Assembly: GCA_016617855.1 (NCBI GenBank)
Contig: JAECUM010004313.1
Span: 62,001-126,000, forward strand
Length of the DNA: 64,000 bases
Direction: 5' to 3'
Source: Megalonaias nervosa
Lineage: Eukaryota; Mollusca; Bivalvia; Unionida; Unionidae
A model generated the notes under the pieces. That model did not search any database. It worked only from the letters and a program-made list of their open reading frames with translations, and had not been told where the DNA came from. Below are positions 30,756-43,208 of this stretch, piece by piece. The number at the start of each line of letters is the position of its first letter. Within the stretch, counting starts at the first letter, position 1. Position numbers and translations under genes: made by a program.

Positions 30756-33662
30756 AGACAAACTATGGCTTTCTGACTACTACACTCGGACTCTTTCAAT
30801 TAATTCATTTCTAATGCATAAAATCAATATTAAATGACTCACTTTTCAGACATGTAAATAAATATTACAGTACAAAGGTAAATTCGAATTTCAATTGAAA
30901 GATAAATGGTTTCTAAATTATTGTCCACGTGTGATTCTCTTGTGCAGTAACAGGTTTGCAAGACAGCATCCAATCGATGTCAGTTTGACATTGTGCTCTT
31001 TGAGAATTGATTGTTTCTCGCTAGTTCCAAATTTTCCAATGTTATATCGTTAAAAATTTAAAACAACTTGTGTCTGAATTGAATCAATTTGCGGGGGGGG
31101 GGGGGATAGAGGAACTTTTAACGTATTGTTTTGTGAAAAATTTAAAAACAAATCTTATTTTTGCATCATCTTAAACACAGATGCGATGAATAAAAGTGTA
31201 CATTAGAGTATCCTCTTTATTACATTTGTTTTAGATACTGGCATTTGGGATTGTTTTTGTTGCATGGGCACTTTCTTAGAGGACTGCCTTTCTTCCCTGG
31301 TTGAAGAACGGTTTAGCATACTTGCAGAACGGTGTATCAGGCACGTACGATATAAATAGAATGTTGCGCCCGACAATATTGGACTGTCTTACGCAGATAA
31401 TACGCATGGCAAATAGATACCTAATGTACTATACTCAAAGAATATATTCCAGCCATAGCCTATTGTCGTAAGGCATCGTTGTTTATGTTGTATAAATAGT
31501 TTCTAAAGCTACTCTGTGTTTTAATTGATATGAATCACGTGAGGTCAGTGTTAATTTTATGGCAAGCTAGCGGAGATAGACGTCATATTAAGTGAGTGTT
31601 GGTCTAACGGCACCAGGAACTGGGAAAAATGATCTGATAACATCAAAATCCGGCCTTGGAACATTTATCAGGGGAGGGAATTTGTATGGTCTTCAGACAT
31701 ACCAGTAGTGACCTCGTGACCTTAGGAGGGAGTGTGCAGTATCACTGCCAGGGTAACATACTGGCAGATAGAGGAATGAGATTTATATTTAGAAGCATAA
31801 GTATGCAGCATTAGTTACAATTGGTTCAGATTAAGAGATTTTTTAGTGCTTAAGAACTTGGTAAGCATTTGATGTAGTTTTTTCATATTAAGAGGGTGCG
31901 AAGCGAGCGATAATATTAGCTCAAAATATGCAGTAACCGACTTAGAATATAACCCAGTTTGTCATTGGTTGGTTAGAAGCTCGTTGCTGATGATTTTGCA
32001 TACTCTTCAAACTAGACGCGTCGGCATTATTTTCCAACATTATCTTTACAAGCATGACACCATGGCGGACGACTTGGTTTGGTTCGGTTTATCGGACTTC
32101 AGTAATGTGAATTTTCACAGCAATGAATTATTTAATTTACAAAAGGTTCCAAGTTAGACACAAATTATGAATATCCCAAGACAAACATTAGATATTCAGG
32201 ATGCTGTGCAAATGTCGATTTGTATAGCCCGTATCTGCGAGTGACATAAAAAGTGCAACAGGAGGAAAGACATCCGAAGAAAACGCGCCAAATGAAACAT
32301 TGGGCAATCTGTGGAAAGAATGTGTCAATACAGTAATTCTGAGTCACGCACAATTATTGAGGATGGAAGTTTAATTCAGGAGGATATATCCCAATTAAGT
32401 AGCGACAGGCTTAATTACTCGATGCAGTGATTTAGAGTCGAGATGATTCCGAAGGATGGTACCCCGTAGCCTCCAAACACATTAATTCAAACTGTTGCCA
32501 GAATTCAACATTTGCGAAATGTATATGGGCGCCTTATCAACTTTTTAAAGGCTGATGACACAGATGTCTTTTGAGTTCAGAAGAAAAAATTAGACTCAGT
32601 GTAGAGAAAAAAAAAAGAAAGAACGATGCGAAAAATTAGGTAATGTTCTTAACCCAGTTTAGCATACATAAATTCAGTTAGCAGTGATTAGCGTTGAGAG
32701 TGGAAGTGCTTTGTCAGCTCATCCTGCACAGCCCTATCCGCCGCCCGTGGTTCTGTTATATCTAGCTCATCGCCTGCCTTCATGTCTTCAAAATAAACAT
32801 CCCGCAGACATTCTAATTCCATTATCCCTGAAAGTGGCAACTAGACCACTCATACTAACACGCTACACGTGTCGTACCTTCTCCTTGAGGTATTCGCCGC
32901 TATTGAGCATCCTGTCCCCACTCCAGTGAACATATTAATTTCTTACAAATTTCATCCTAACGAATTAGCGCGACTCCGGTTCAAAACGTGGACAATTCTG
33001 CCATAACAGTTATGTCATTCAGTCATACTGGCGATTCTGCCTCATACATACCTCTTGCTTTGATACCTTCTTACCTCAAGATACCTCAAGCAGAAGAGGG
33101 TGAGACCCAAGGAATGCCAGAGATATTTACATGTGTAGCGTTGAATAAAAGAAAGATATAGTTTTTAATAAAATGTGTGTAGTCTACTTCTCAATTAATT
33201 TTTCTTATGCTAGATCTCTTTCCTTTTGCACAGTTCACCTGTCCGTCAGCCCATCTAGCTTCTCACGGGTATTATGCGAATGAGCAGTTCTCAATTCACG
33301 GTCCATCTGTCAATCATTCCATATATATTTATTGTGTAAAGTAAGGTTATAATAGCATAATAGGGCACTCCTCTACTGTAAAAATTAAATAAAAACAAAG
33401 TACTGTACACGTCAGAATTTCCTGTTGGACCTATCTTAGCACAGAACTTCAAATCTGTATTCAATTAAAAGCGTGAAAGAAAATAAGAATGTTTCATTTA
33501 TTTTGAATTTATGTTTCGTGAAATATTTCACTCGTGTCCTCTCTGGTTCTTTTCTAAATTCTAGTTTTGTACTCTCTATATTTGATTAAAGTATACGCCT
33601 TTTACTCGTGATACGATTTTAGGCCAATGATTCTCAATTGAAAGTATCATGAATGGGAATTG

Positions 33663-33720
<58 letters not shown>

Positions 33721-35362
33721 CGCGTCCAGCTGAATATTCACTGTCTTACCTACCTACCTACCAACCTACCTACCCACCTACCTTCATGCATACATGCATA
33801 CATACATACGTATTGACACAAATAATGACACATACAGGTATGCACACTCGCACGCACATACTCCATCAATCTTGACGGATTCGTCAAAGTAACATTTTAT
33901 TGTCAATTTTATCCTCCTCATCCCCACCCCCACCGCCCGTTCTCTAGATGTTCCCGAAAAGCAAGTCTGAAATTCCAAATGAAGCAATAAATGGACGGAA
34001 TCCGTTGTATATGTCCCAGCAATACAACTGATTTGATGCTAACCGTGCTATCTAACAATGGCGCTCATTTATTGAATTGCCCACATCCGTTGCGCATTTT
34101 TTTGTGTTCTGGAAGGCCTTTTCATGCCTGTAGAATGACAAATTCCCATCAACATCATAAAACGAATGTATTGTCTCGCATATTGGAATCCGCTATTTTC
34201 GGTACGTAATGATTTTGCTTGTGCATCGAAATGTTTCACACTATAGGTTGATATCACTGAATCTGACGGTTGGTAAAGAAACAAGCTCTTCATAACGATG
34301 AATTATTTATCTGATGGTCACAACGTGTTAAGACCGGATATGACGAAACGCATACTCGTGGGTGGCTGAAGGACTCACGGTACTAATTCAGTTCCCATAG
34401 TAAACCTATGCAAACACCATGATATTAAAAATTCAACAACTTAAAATTTCTGAGTACTCATGATCAAACCTATATTTATCAGTATAGATGAAACCTGGAT
34501 GTCAGCTTCTGTGTAGAGGAAAAGATATGAGCCACGGCATTTTCTGGACCTGCATGTGTTTGAAACATGTGCTATCAATTCCGCACCAAAGAGTCAGGTG
34601 CTAATTTTAGTAATGAGTGTTCCAAACTCAGGACTGTTAAAGGACTGAAATTCCATCAATAAAACAATGTCTCTTTTTTTTCACTTACAACTAGGATTAG
34701 CTCTCAAAAGATTCTTTTTCCTAAAACATAACTTACATTATTAACCAATCCTGACCACCCAAACCCATATATACTGTATTTTATGTTCACCCATTTCCAG
34801 GTTGGTTCCCATTTTTCTATACAATTATTACCGTGTGTCCTGCATGGCTATCTGCCATAAAGTCCTGTTGGTGGTGGTAAGTTGGTGAAACATATCCCGC
34901 AATATCGTTTAAATTGCTAGTTTGAGATTATCTTACATGTAGGGAATCGAATCATGCCATTGCCCCTTAACTGACACAATACAGCTACATTTTCATACTG
35001 ATATAACGAGGAAGGATTTATGTAATTCTTCTCTCTTTCCTTTCTGTAGCAGTCATGTATACGCTAAGTCGCCTTCACTGAAGATAGGGAAATTTTTTGC
35101 CCAGTCAGCTTCTCGAGAAAGGAACACCTTTTGTTGACCGTGGTAACTTCACATGTGTTGCATATTTTACTCCTATCTTTCATAACTGAAGGATGCATAA
35201 CAGTATCTTCAGACTAGGACTGGTTCCAGGAGGGGAAGTGGGGAGGTGGGGTGTGTGAGAGGCTGGTGATGAGAGAGAGAATAATGCGCATGCATATCAT
35301 TGTTCCCGAGGTGTAACATGATGCAGTTATGCATAATGACTGTTATGATTATACAAGGATAA
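30291..35362. other. Non-coding host-like DNA with microsatellites
   Basis: (TA)n runs lie at about 30647-30675, 30713-30755 and 33667-33717, a G-run near 31093, and (CTAC)n/(CATA)n at 33746-33812. Open frames are short and of simple composition. I see no gene, RNA or element. Confidence 0.5.
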
Positions 35363-35370
35363 TTGAATGG

Positions 35371-35581
35371 CAGTGGCGTAGCGAGGGTACTTAGCGCCCG
35401 GGGACAAAACATAAACTTGGCGCCCCCTTACTTAGCGCCCGGGGACAAAACATAAACTTGGCGCCCCCTTCCAGTGCATCTGAGATAACGAATAGTTGTA
35501 TTTTCCTCATTTTGGCGCCCCTGGCACATGGCGCCCGGGGACAACTGCCCCCCCCCCCGCCCTCCCCAAGCTACGCCACTG
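35371..35581. mobile_element. hAT-type MITE with 8-bp target duplication
   Basis: Ends CAGTGGCGTAGC and GCTACGCCACTG are inverted repeats. TTGAATGG is present on both sides (35363-35370 and 35582-35589), the 8-bp duplication typical of hAT transposons. Internally a unit of about 41 bp containing TTAGCGCCCGGGGACAAAAC occurs twice in tandem. No coding capacity. Confidence 0.9.
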
Positions 35582-36109
35582 TTGAATGGGTGCGTTACGA
35601 TGACATAACATCCGTTGCTGATCGTTACAGTTTAACTTTGCAGTACATTGCATCCCTTGCAGTTGGTGTAATTTATTTCAGATGTAAACCCGCTGGAATT
35701 ACTACATTTCTCCCAAGTATTCCTTTTACATGCATTTTAGATAAGACTTTAAATTTTATATTTTTACGAAGACTAGTATTCGTCAGAGAAAGATTCAAAT
35801 GAAATTTGATATTTTTTTAAAAAAAGGCTATCAATAAAAACGAAAACACGGCTAAACATAATTTGTAGGAACATAATATTTTACCACAAGATTTTGTTAC
35901 GTCCAACAACTTATGTGTAAACATATGTATGTGCTTAAAATGCACATATTTGTTTGACGTGGAAATTTGGATGAAATAAAAGAATGAAAAGAAAAGAAAC
36001 TATGTGATATAGCAGTATGAATTGATGCAAGACATGTAATTAAAACTGCATAGACCATTCGTAATACAAATGAGGATCTTCCATGTATTTCTGCTTTTCT
36101 TTTTAAGGG

Positions 36110-36550
36110 TTATATCCTTATCAATAAATTTCTATCTTTAATGTGTTATATCCTTATCAACAACCTTCTGTCTCTACGTATAATAGCCCTATCATCAAAA
36201 TTATGTTTGTACGTTTAATAGACATTTCAACAAGCTTCTATTTTTAAGTATTATAGCCCTATCAATAAGATTCTATTTTAGGTATTATAGCCCTATCAAC
36301 AAGCTTCTATTTTTAAGTATTATAGCCCTATCAATAAGATTCTATTTTAGGTATTATAGCCCTATCAACAAGCTTCTCTTTTTAGGTGTTATATATAGCC
36401 CTATCAACAAGCTTCTATTTTAAATATTAGACCCCTATCAACAAACGTCTATTTTAAAGTGTTATGGCTATAACAAGAAGTGTCTGCTTTAAAGCTTCAT
36501 AGCGCTATCAACAGGCATCTCTTTTTAAATGTTTGAGCTTTATCAATTAG
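36110..36550. repeat. Minisatellite, about 40-bp unit, about 10 copies
   Basis: Units share TTATAGCCCTATCAA(C/T)AAG and TTCTATTTTTA, with increasing divergence at both ends. Non-coding. From 35590 to 36110 I see only AT-rich sequence. Confidence 0.8.
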
Positions 36551-36699
36551 CTTTATTCAATGTTAACAATAGTCATATTTTTCAATCCATCTCCCCAATT
36601 TAGTCATTGCTTTTTTCCAGATAGCATATTTCAGCAAGATTAAGAAAAAGTGGGAGAAAAGGAAAGAAATAACAAAGAAAGAAAACATTATTTTCTGTA

Positions 36700-36778
<79 letters not shown>
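36700..36778. repeat. (TA)n microsatellite
   Basis: Uninterrupted TA run adjoining the LTR-like sequence that follows. Confidence 0.95.
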
Positions 36779-36779
<1 letters not shown>

Positions 36780-38053
36780 TGTTACGGGGTAGCGTTGGCC
36801 GTTAAACTTCCGGTGACCACTCAATGAATCACTGTGTTCTCTATGGCTGATAAACTCTCATTAGAGTAAAGGCCCAGTTAAACTTTGACCTTAACTCCAT
36901 GAGGTCTCTGATTCTCTGATGAGGTGAGGAATCCTTATAATAAGAATGGGACTAGTGATGAAATGCAGACTCAGATTTAAGTTTCATCTGGTTTATTAAG
37001 TCACAGACTTGTATGGCATTAAAATTTCAAGACTCAAATATCAGGTGCATCACTTCCAAATAATAACTCATGGATTTTATATTACAGTGGTTGTGTGAAG
37101 TTGGACAAACATAAGTAATTTAAGTAACAGCTTTTATAATAGAAGTTGATACTAACATTTATCAATGTCAAAGTTTAGTGTTCAGATGTTATTTTAAAAT
37201 TATTGTTTACTTATAGACTTTGAAACATCGGCTAACTTTTTATTAAATTCATATAGGTTAATTTCAAACAGAGCCTTAAGAAACACTCAACGGCTGTAAC
37301 AAAAATAACTAACAGCATATATACAAAGCCTTGAGAAACACTCAACAGTTTTACAATATAACAAATAGCTCCTGGAAAGAGCTTTGAGAATCACTCATTT
37401 GCTCTATATTCAAACATGAACTTATTATTATTATTATTATTATTATTACCTGATATCCTATTTCTATTGGATTATAATAAACATCATTATTTGAACAAGG
37501 TCTGCAAGAAACAGTTTACTTGACCTCACAGGATCATGAAAATACTGTCTGAATACTATCTAACTGATAGGCAGATATTTAAGCTGAAGTTGCTGATTTA
37601 AAACATGACAAGGAATGAATAAATATCCATAAAGGTTTTAGTGCACAGATGTAGATTTCACACCTTAGTTTTAGAGCTATCCAAAATTTACTATAAAAGA
37701 AACATTATTTTCTTTACATTTATTTATGTAGATATCGTGAAATAACTATGAATTCTGATTCGCGGAAAATAATAAACAAAAGAGTTACCTTTTCTTTGCA
37801 CACTTCCTTACATTGTATTCGTAGTAAAGATTTTCTCACGCTCTGTTTGAACATACGGAGGTCTTAACATGATCCTCGGAAACCCGAACAGGTCCTAGTA
37901 GAGATGCTGACAAGCCTTTTATACTTCCCGGGGAATTCTGCAGAATTCTGCGCTTGGCAGGGAAAATTCTGCCGTTCGCTGGGTAGCAACCGCAGGGAAA
38001 AATTCTGCGAGCGCGTGCTTGCAGGGGCAACCGTACTCTGCTACCGATAGCAA
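36780..38053 (-). mobile_element. Probable solo LTR (about 1.27 kb)
   Basis: It begins TGTTACGGGGTAG and ends CTACCGATAGCAACA, giving TG...CA termini and a short terminal inverted repeat. On the minus strand a TATA box (GTATAAAAGGCTTG) lies near 37917 after a GC-rich upstream part, and a TTAATAAACC polyadenylation-like signal lies further on near 36990, as expected for U3-R-U5. No convincing target duplication was found. A (TTA)n run lies at 37426-37447. There are no reliable coding frames. Confidence 0.55.
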
Positions 38054-38527
38054 CAAAACTACACCTAAATTAAACCTTATAACTAAAAACCTATATAACC
38101 CAGAGTGTTAGCTAAGTGTGCATACAACGAATTTATTTCTCAATGGTCAAAATCTGCAATACGAATATATGTTTTAGCTCTAAAATGAATAATGTCGGAA
38201 GCGACCCATAACTATTATTCGAGATAACGACGGGAATATTCCAAATGTACCAAACTTGGAAACGAGGCTAATACCTAGGAAAGTTACACATGCATTCCTT
38301 GCATAATAACATCGTGAAATTACAAAGTTAAATGGATGATTCATGATCAATTTATATGGGTATATCAAATATACCCGGGAATGATACCAATCATCATTTG
38401 GTATTGAATAGCAGTAGGTATTAATGAATAAATTAATATTGTCCGTCAATGTTGACAACACCCACCCACCTAGCTACGCTGTCGTAACCCTTAGTAGTAT
38501 ATGAAGATGAGGTTCCTAAGCCAAAAG

Positions 38528-38670
38528 AGGTTTCTGGACCAGAAGGCTATCTTCTCCGACAAATGTTTTTATATTACAAGGTTTTTTTAGCATAAATAAG
38601 TTGTAACAAAATATTTTGCCGGAGAAAGAGGATTCTAGACCAGAAACCCCTACCCCCTCCGAAATTATGG
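38528..38670. repeat. Imperfect hairpin at left end of element C (possible terminal repeat)
   Basis: GGTTTCTGGACCAGAA...TTCTCCG is matched about 110 bp later by CGGAGAAAGAGGATTCTAG...CAGAAACC on the opposite strand. This recalls the self-complementary terminal repeats of element B. The partner repeat is not in the window because element C is truncated on the right. Confidence 0.4.
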
Positions 38671-38735
38671 AGAGGTGGAAAGAGGTTCCTGAACCTTAGA
38701 TTTATTTCTATTTAAACAATAAAATATTATATATA

Positions 38736-39031
38736 ATGTATCATTATAATCCAATAAGACATGTCGGATTTGATCTAACAAACAGATTTTTTAAAAAAGA
38801 TTTAATTCAATCAAATCAGCTTCAAAATTTACTGGTATAAAACCTAAAATAATAAGCGACTGTATTAAACAAGTTGGTTATCATTTATCGAGCAAGTATG
38901 GATCAGTATGGTTATTCGCAACTGAAAATGATGAGAGAATAATAGGTTGGGCAGATGATCCAATGACATTTATTGACAACATCGTTGATGCTTTATTTGA
39001 TAATGATATTTCTAAACATCTAGTACAATAA
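38736..39031 (+). pseudogene. Hypothetical small protein, element C
   Basis: The start at 38736 gives 34 codons before a frameshift near 38835. The second frame then runs to the TAA at 39029-39031, with blocks such as SDCIKQVGYHL and WLFATENDERI. About 98 codons in all. No recognised family; it precedes another small gene in the same direction. Confidence 0.45.
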
Positions 39032-39077
39032 CTTACTGAAAAGTTTTTAATTAGATATAAAAATTACTAGAGATATA

Positions 39078-39437
39078 ATGGAAGTAAATAAATTTGATGA
39101 AGTAATTGATATGCTATCAGGTTTTGAAATTACCAACGATGACATCGACGATTTTATGGAGTATACTGACAATATTTTCTACGTTGTTACCATGGAGCCA
39201 ATTTGCTATGAAAAACCATATTACATTAACAATTTCCTGCGTATATTTTATTTATCGAGTGAAATTGTTAAAAGATGTTTAGCTTTAATTTACTACAGAG
39301 AAACTGGAATTAATCGACCGGCGGATATGCAACTTATGAACGATGTAGATATTATTAATAGCTATCCGGAATTTCAAGTTACTTTAGGTGAAATAGAATT
39401 TATGATTTTATCTAAGAGTTTAGATATCGAATACTAA
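39078..39437 (+). CDS. Hypothetical acidic protein, element C
   Basis: 119 residues, open, helical, acidic and Tyr-rich (NDDIDDFMEYTDNIFY). No motif recognised. It converges on the polymerase fragment and lies 46 bp after the preceding small gene. Confidence 0.5.
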   Translation: MEVNKFDEVIDMLSGFEITNDDIDDFMEYTDNIFYVVTMEPICYEKPYYINNFLRIFYLSSEIVKRCLALIYYRETGINRPADMQLMNDVDIINSYPEFQVTLGEIEFMILSKSLDIEY

Positions 39438-39449
39438 TATATTTCACAA

Positions 39450-40158
39450 AAAATAAACAGCAGCAATGATAATCGGTCTACCATTCCACAGGGTCCCTTT
39501 ATCACCAGTAAAGCCTTTACCATAAGGTCCTAAGAGTCCTCCATTGATGCCTTTCTTATGGCATAAGGCCTTTTTTATGGCCCACAGGCACTCTTCATTG
39601 ATTAAGGCCTTTCTTATGGCCCACATTTATGCAACATTTTTTGTTTTTAATTTTTTTAGGGATAGCAACGTAAGAACTACCACGAAGTACGTTATATTTC
39701 ATTGTGTGAAATAAAACTTCTTTTATCATTTCAAATTTCCAACCCGATCCTGATGAAGTAAATTCCTCCAATGTTTTATTTATTTCTTGATGTATTTCAT
39801 CTGCGACCGAGGAAGTATTTGTTCCAGTCAATATTTTTCGTGATTTAACTGTTAGATATGGTTCTGAAATTTCGCTTTCGAAACTTGTATTTTCAAAAAT
39901 TATGTCAATTACATCCTTTTCGATTGCATGTAATTTTGATAAAATCATATGATACTGTACTATTAATTTGATACTATTGTGAGCTGCAAGTTCTTTTGAT
40001 ATAACAGGTTGCAAAAGATGAAATAAATTTGTAGAGTAAAAATTTGCTAAAACATTTTGATTATCAAATTTGTAACTGTTGTCGTAGCCAGAAAATGCTG
40101 TAGCAATTTTTTCTGCTTTTATTAAACTCTTCTTGGTAATATCTCGCAATTTTATCAT
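39450..40158 (-). pseudogene. N-terminal fragment of Polinton-type DNA polymerase B with GHKKGxN tail, element C
   Basis: The first 187 codons are open. The block EEFTSSGSGWKFEMI followed by LRGSSYVAIPKKI is the conserved region upstream of the catalytic domains in one Polinton-type PolB group. No exonuclease, TPR or palm motif follows; instead the sequence passes into degenerate GHKKG(L/I)N units and stops near 39450. The tail matches 71-300 of element A. Replication by this gene is impossible as it stands. The family call rests on memory of conserved blocks and needs a profile search. Confidence 0.55.
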
Positions 40159-40221
40159 TATATTATATAGTATTTTTATATTTAATTGATTTTTACGTAT
40201 TTTTCAATTAGAGATATAAAA

Positions 40222-41051
40222 ATGCTATATACGTCAGAAATTCTGAGATACATTAGATTAACAGCAGAAGAACAGGAGGAGTATCATGTTCATCCGATTT
40301 ATAATAGTTACGCTGGAAATGAACTTGGGTCGGTGATTTGCGTAAAATATCAAAGACCTTTCGGTAAATTAACTCCAGCTGGAATTATAATCTCAGTAAA
40401 AGGTGATAATGCTGATAGAGTCAAAATGTTTAGAAAAGATTTTATTTATAGTTTATTTTGTGGAGAAATTCCAGCTGGACAAAGAGTCTGTAGAGTAAAT
40501 AATTCGATTAATGATGATAATATTGAAAATTTAGCATTGCAAGATGAGTATCAACCTCATTCAATATTTGATTCATATGAGGCGTCTGACAAAGGAATTA
40601 TTCGACATAGATAAACAAAAAAAGTTGTTGGAAGTTTAGATAAACATGGTTATTTGAAAGTAATGGTACTAGTATCAAAACTAATCAAGTTCATTATTAC
40701 AGTCACCTTTTTAGTTACGAAACTTTTAATGGTGTTATTCCAGCTGGTTTAGTTATCGACCATATTAACAAAATTAAAACAGATAATAGGACTGAAAATT
40801 TAGATTTAGTTACATCTCAAGAAAATACTAAACGTGGAGTTGGTGGCGGTAATAATTTTAAAAATCCAAAAAAATCAATTATATTAGTAGATCTTGAAAC
40901 TGGAGAAGAAATAAAATTTAAATCAATAACAACTGCTGCAAAACATCATAAAATTAATTGTCGTGCAGTAAAATTTGTAGCTGTCGGCAAAACCAGATCA
41001 GCAACATCAACGTCAACATTAGATAGATTTATTTTCAAATATGACGATTAA
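40222..41051 (+). pseudogene. HNH endonuclease with NUMOD-like modules, element C
   Basis: The ATG at 40222 is chosen (MLYTSEIL); the upstream extension starts at TTG. Two repeated modules (HPIYNSYAGNELGSV and HSIFDSYEASDKGIIRH) precede the HNH core VIDHINKIKTDNRTENLDLVT, and a NUMOD-like end (TGEEIKFKSITTAAKH) follows. A stop at 40612-40614 and a frameshift near 40670-40720 break it. It is related to the intact element B enzyme (19904-20410), with an extra N-terminal module. Confidence 0.75.
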
Positions 41052-41331
41052 TTATGTTTCTTAGCTCGGTCTTAGTAAGACAACTATGGGCAAACATTAG
41101 GATATCATCTCGATCAAATTTTAGTGTTATCAATGCGCTATCATTAAGTTTATTTTTTTCTGCTGCTGTTAGAAGTATTTTATCAGAGTCACCTTGCGTT
41201 ACAATAACATTAACAGAACAAGCACTGTATCCCGACAGACATTTTCGAACTGCTTCGGCTAGTTCTTTGTAATTTAATATATCAACTTTCTGATGATATT
41301 TTACGTCAGGAGATTTTGTTTCGCTGGCCAT
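41035..41331 (-). CDS. Hypothetical protein, element C
   Basis: 98 residues, open, starting MASETKSPDVKYH. Mixed alpha/beta appearance, no motif recognised. It overlaps the end of the HNH gene by 17 bp and is divergent from the next gene. Confidence 0.5.
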   Translation of the reverse strand: MASETKSPDVKYHQKVDILNYKELAEAVRKCLSGYSACSVNVIVTQGDSDKILLTAAEKNKLNDSALITLKFDRDDILMFAHSCLTKTELRNIINRHI

Positions 41332-41367
41332 TTTATTCTTATTAATTAGATAAAAATATATTATAAT

Positions 41368-41637
41368 ATGGATTTAATGAAGAGACTTGCTGATATTTAT
41401 GCTGACGATAAAATCGCCAACAATAAAATCATCAAAGACAATTTTATACCAAAATATAACGTAATCTTAGATAAATCTGTTGGTTATAGTGAAGATGATA
41501 TTTTGTACAACAATGACTATGAAGATGAAGTTGTTGACGTCGACGATTTTGTCGTTAGTAAAAAAATTACAGTGGACCGACAACTGGACGATATAATGTT
41601 AAGTATCATATCGCTAAAAAAAAATAAAAAAATTTAA
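41368..41637 (+). CDS. Hypothetical acidic protein, element C
   Basis: 89 residues, open, very acidic in the middle (YNNDYEDEVVDVDDFVV) with a lysine-rich end from an A-run. No family recognised. It begins 36 bp from the divergent 98-residue gene. Confidence 0.5.
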   Translation: MDLMKRLADIYADDKIANNKIIKDNFIPKYNVILDKSVGYSEDDILYNNDYEDEVVDVDDFVVSKKITVDRQLDDIMLSIISLKKNKKI

Positions 41638-41664
41638 TTTTACTATTACAGAGCAACAAATATT

Positions 41665-41877
41665 TTGGCAACTTATAAAACCTTTTTAAATCTAAAAATA
41701 ACTGGCCAGCAAAGAAATATAAGATATGATTTTACTTTTGTTAAAATATTTAATTTAATGTCAATTGATAATGCAAGAAAATTACATTTAATTTCGTTGT
41801 GTAGACCGGTCAAATGTAAATCTGTACTTATGAAGTACGAACAAATTTATAATAACATTATTTCGAAATCGACTTAG
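41665..41877 (+). CDS. Hypothetical basic protein, element C (weak)
   Basis: 70 codons beginning at TTG, without an ATG; basic and helical. It may be the 3' part of a decayed gene continuing from the preceding frame. It converges on the integrase with 53 bp between. Confidence 0.3.
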   Translation: MATYKTFLNLKITGQQRNIRYDFTFVKIFNLMSIDNARKLHLISLCRPVKCKSVLMKYEQIYNNIISKST

Positions 41878-41930
41878 TTGGTACCCAGCTATTAAATTTA
41901 TCGCTATACCCACGCCATTTAACTAAACTT

Positions 41931-42700
41931 TTATTGCCTTTTTTTCCTAATAATTTTTCCAATAACGAATATATCTTGTTCGGTTTTCTGAAGTTCCTGC
42001 TCATAAAAACTACCAGTTATAGGTTCACCTAATAAATCTTTTAGCGCGTAAGTCACTGGTATTGTTAAAAGTACTTTATCAACAACAAATACTTCTTCGC
42101 TCCAGTTCGGAGTAAATCCTTTCTCAAATGTTTTTTTCGTCAGAGAAATTTTAACTTTATCACCAACTTTAAATTTGTGTCGGCGATACATATTTTCGTT
42201 TGCTAATATTGGATTTTTAATTGCATCGTTTGGCGACATTTTTACTGATCTGTGTTTCGTGTTATTATATTCGTCAATAATTTTCTGTAAATTGTCAATA
42301 TATTTACTCGTATTTTTAGCAGTCAAATATTTGTGGATGTTTTCGTTTAGTGTGCAATTAAATCGCTCGACGACAACACTTTTACTTTCATCTTCTGTAA
42401 CATATTTTTTTAAATGTTATTTTGTTCCAAAAACTGCTTAAATATTTTATTAAAAAATTCTGCTCCATGATCGGTCCAGATTCCATTTGGTTTTCTTTCT
42501 GTGCTTGTTATTATTTGTTTTAACGCATCAGTTATCGACGTTCCTGTCTTATCTAAAACAGGTACACTCAAAGCATATTTGCTAAAAACATCTATAACAT
42601 TAAAAAGATGTCTTTTATTATTGTTAAATGCAGCTAGATTTGACACATCAACTAAATCTACTGCCAGATAGCATCAACCTTACGTCGCGTAAACTTTTTT
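41931..42700 (-). pseudogene. Retroviral-type integrase, F54H12.3-like lineage, element C
   Basis: The catalytic core piece (42646-42410) has RHLFNVIDVFSKYA and the second catalytic Asp in TDHGAEF. The C-terminal piece (42326-41931) has a chromo-like DNA-binding region (FKVGDKVKISL, FTPNWSEEVFVV, SFYEQEL). Frameshifts lie near 42410-42330 and upstream of 42646; an upstream block with the first Asp is only partly readable. It belongs to the family of the C. elegans transposon-derived protein F54H12.3, unlike the element B integrase, so the two elements are different lineages. Confidence 0.8.
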
Positions 42701-42767
42701 TTTTTTATAGGTTTGTGTAGCTCTGAGGCCAGTGATTTCATCGCTGACAATTCCTTTTTACCGAGTC

Positions 42768-43208
42768 CTAATTTATATTTTGATCCAAAAAAAAACCCTG
42801 CACCAACTTTCGGTCAATACGCTCTCGTAGCCTGTGAAGCAGGCCGTTTGCAGGTTTCATATCACGAAGTTCGTCTAGCATTACTTTATCGCAGCCGTGC
42901 TTATCTTGTCCGTTGTCCCGGTAGCAGATATCATGGCGCATTGCTATTGCATCAACTTGATTGTAATGTTCTTGTCCTGGCAGCGGATTATCGTTCTCGT
43001 CAAGTTGTTTATCAAGAGGATTATAAGGTCCAGTATATTTATGGTATGGTAATGTCCAACCGCCTTTTGGTTTTGGTAATTTACTAATCAATTTATGTAT
43101 ATCTATACCTATTCCAATTATTTCTCTGTTGTTGCATTTCTGACAATATGTAACAATTTTATTTTGTTCAAGACAGAGATCTCTATCACAATTGCACTTG
43201 CATATCAT
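42768..43208 (-). CDS. Zinc-ribbon plus phospholipase A2 protein, element C
   Basis: 146 residues, open. The N-terminus has CKCNCDRD and CQKC pairs. The PLA2 part has a calcium-loop-like YTGPYNPLDKQ and a catalytic MRHDICYRD, then a Cys/Asp helix. The same domain order as the element B protein supports a shared entry-related role. The region 43209-43570 downstream holds only AT-rich sequence. Confidence 0.8.
   Translation of the reverse strand: MICKCNCDRDLCLEQNKIVTYCQKCNNREIIGIGIDIHKLISKLPKPKGGWTLPYHKYTGPYNPLDKQLDENDNPLPGQEHYNQVDAIAMRHDICYRDNGQDKHGCDKVMLDELRDMKPANGLLHRLRERIDRKLVQGFFLDQNIN

Noticed and set aside
32684..32929. Pro/Leu-rich host exon
   Set aside because: Single short frame with no splice context or recognised domain.
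36600..36824. Tyr/Ile repeat frame
   Set aside because: Translation of the (TA)n run.
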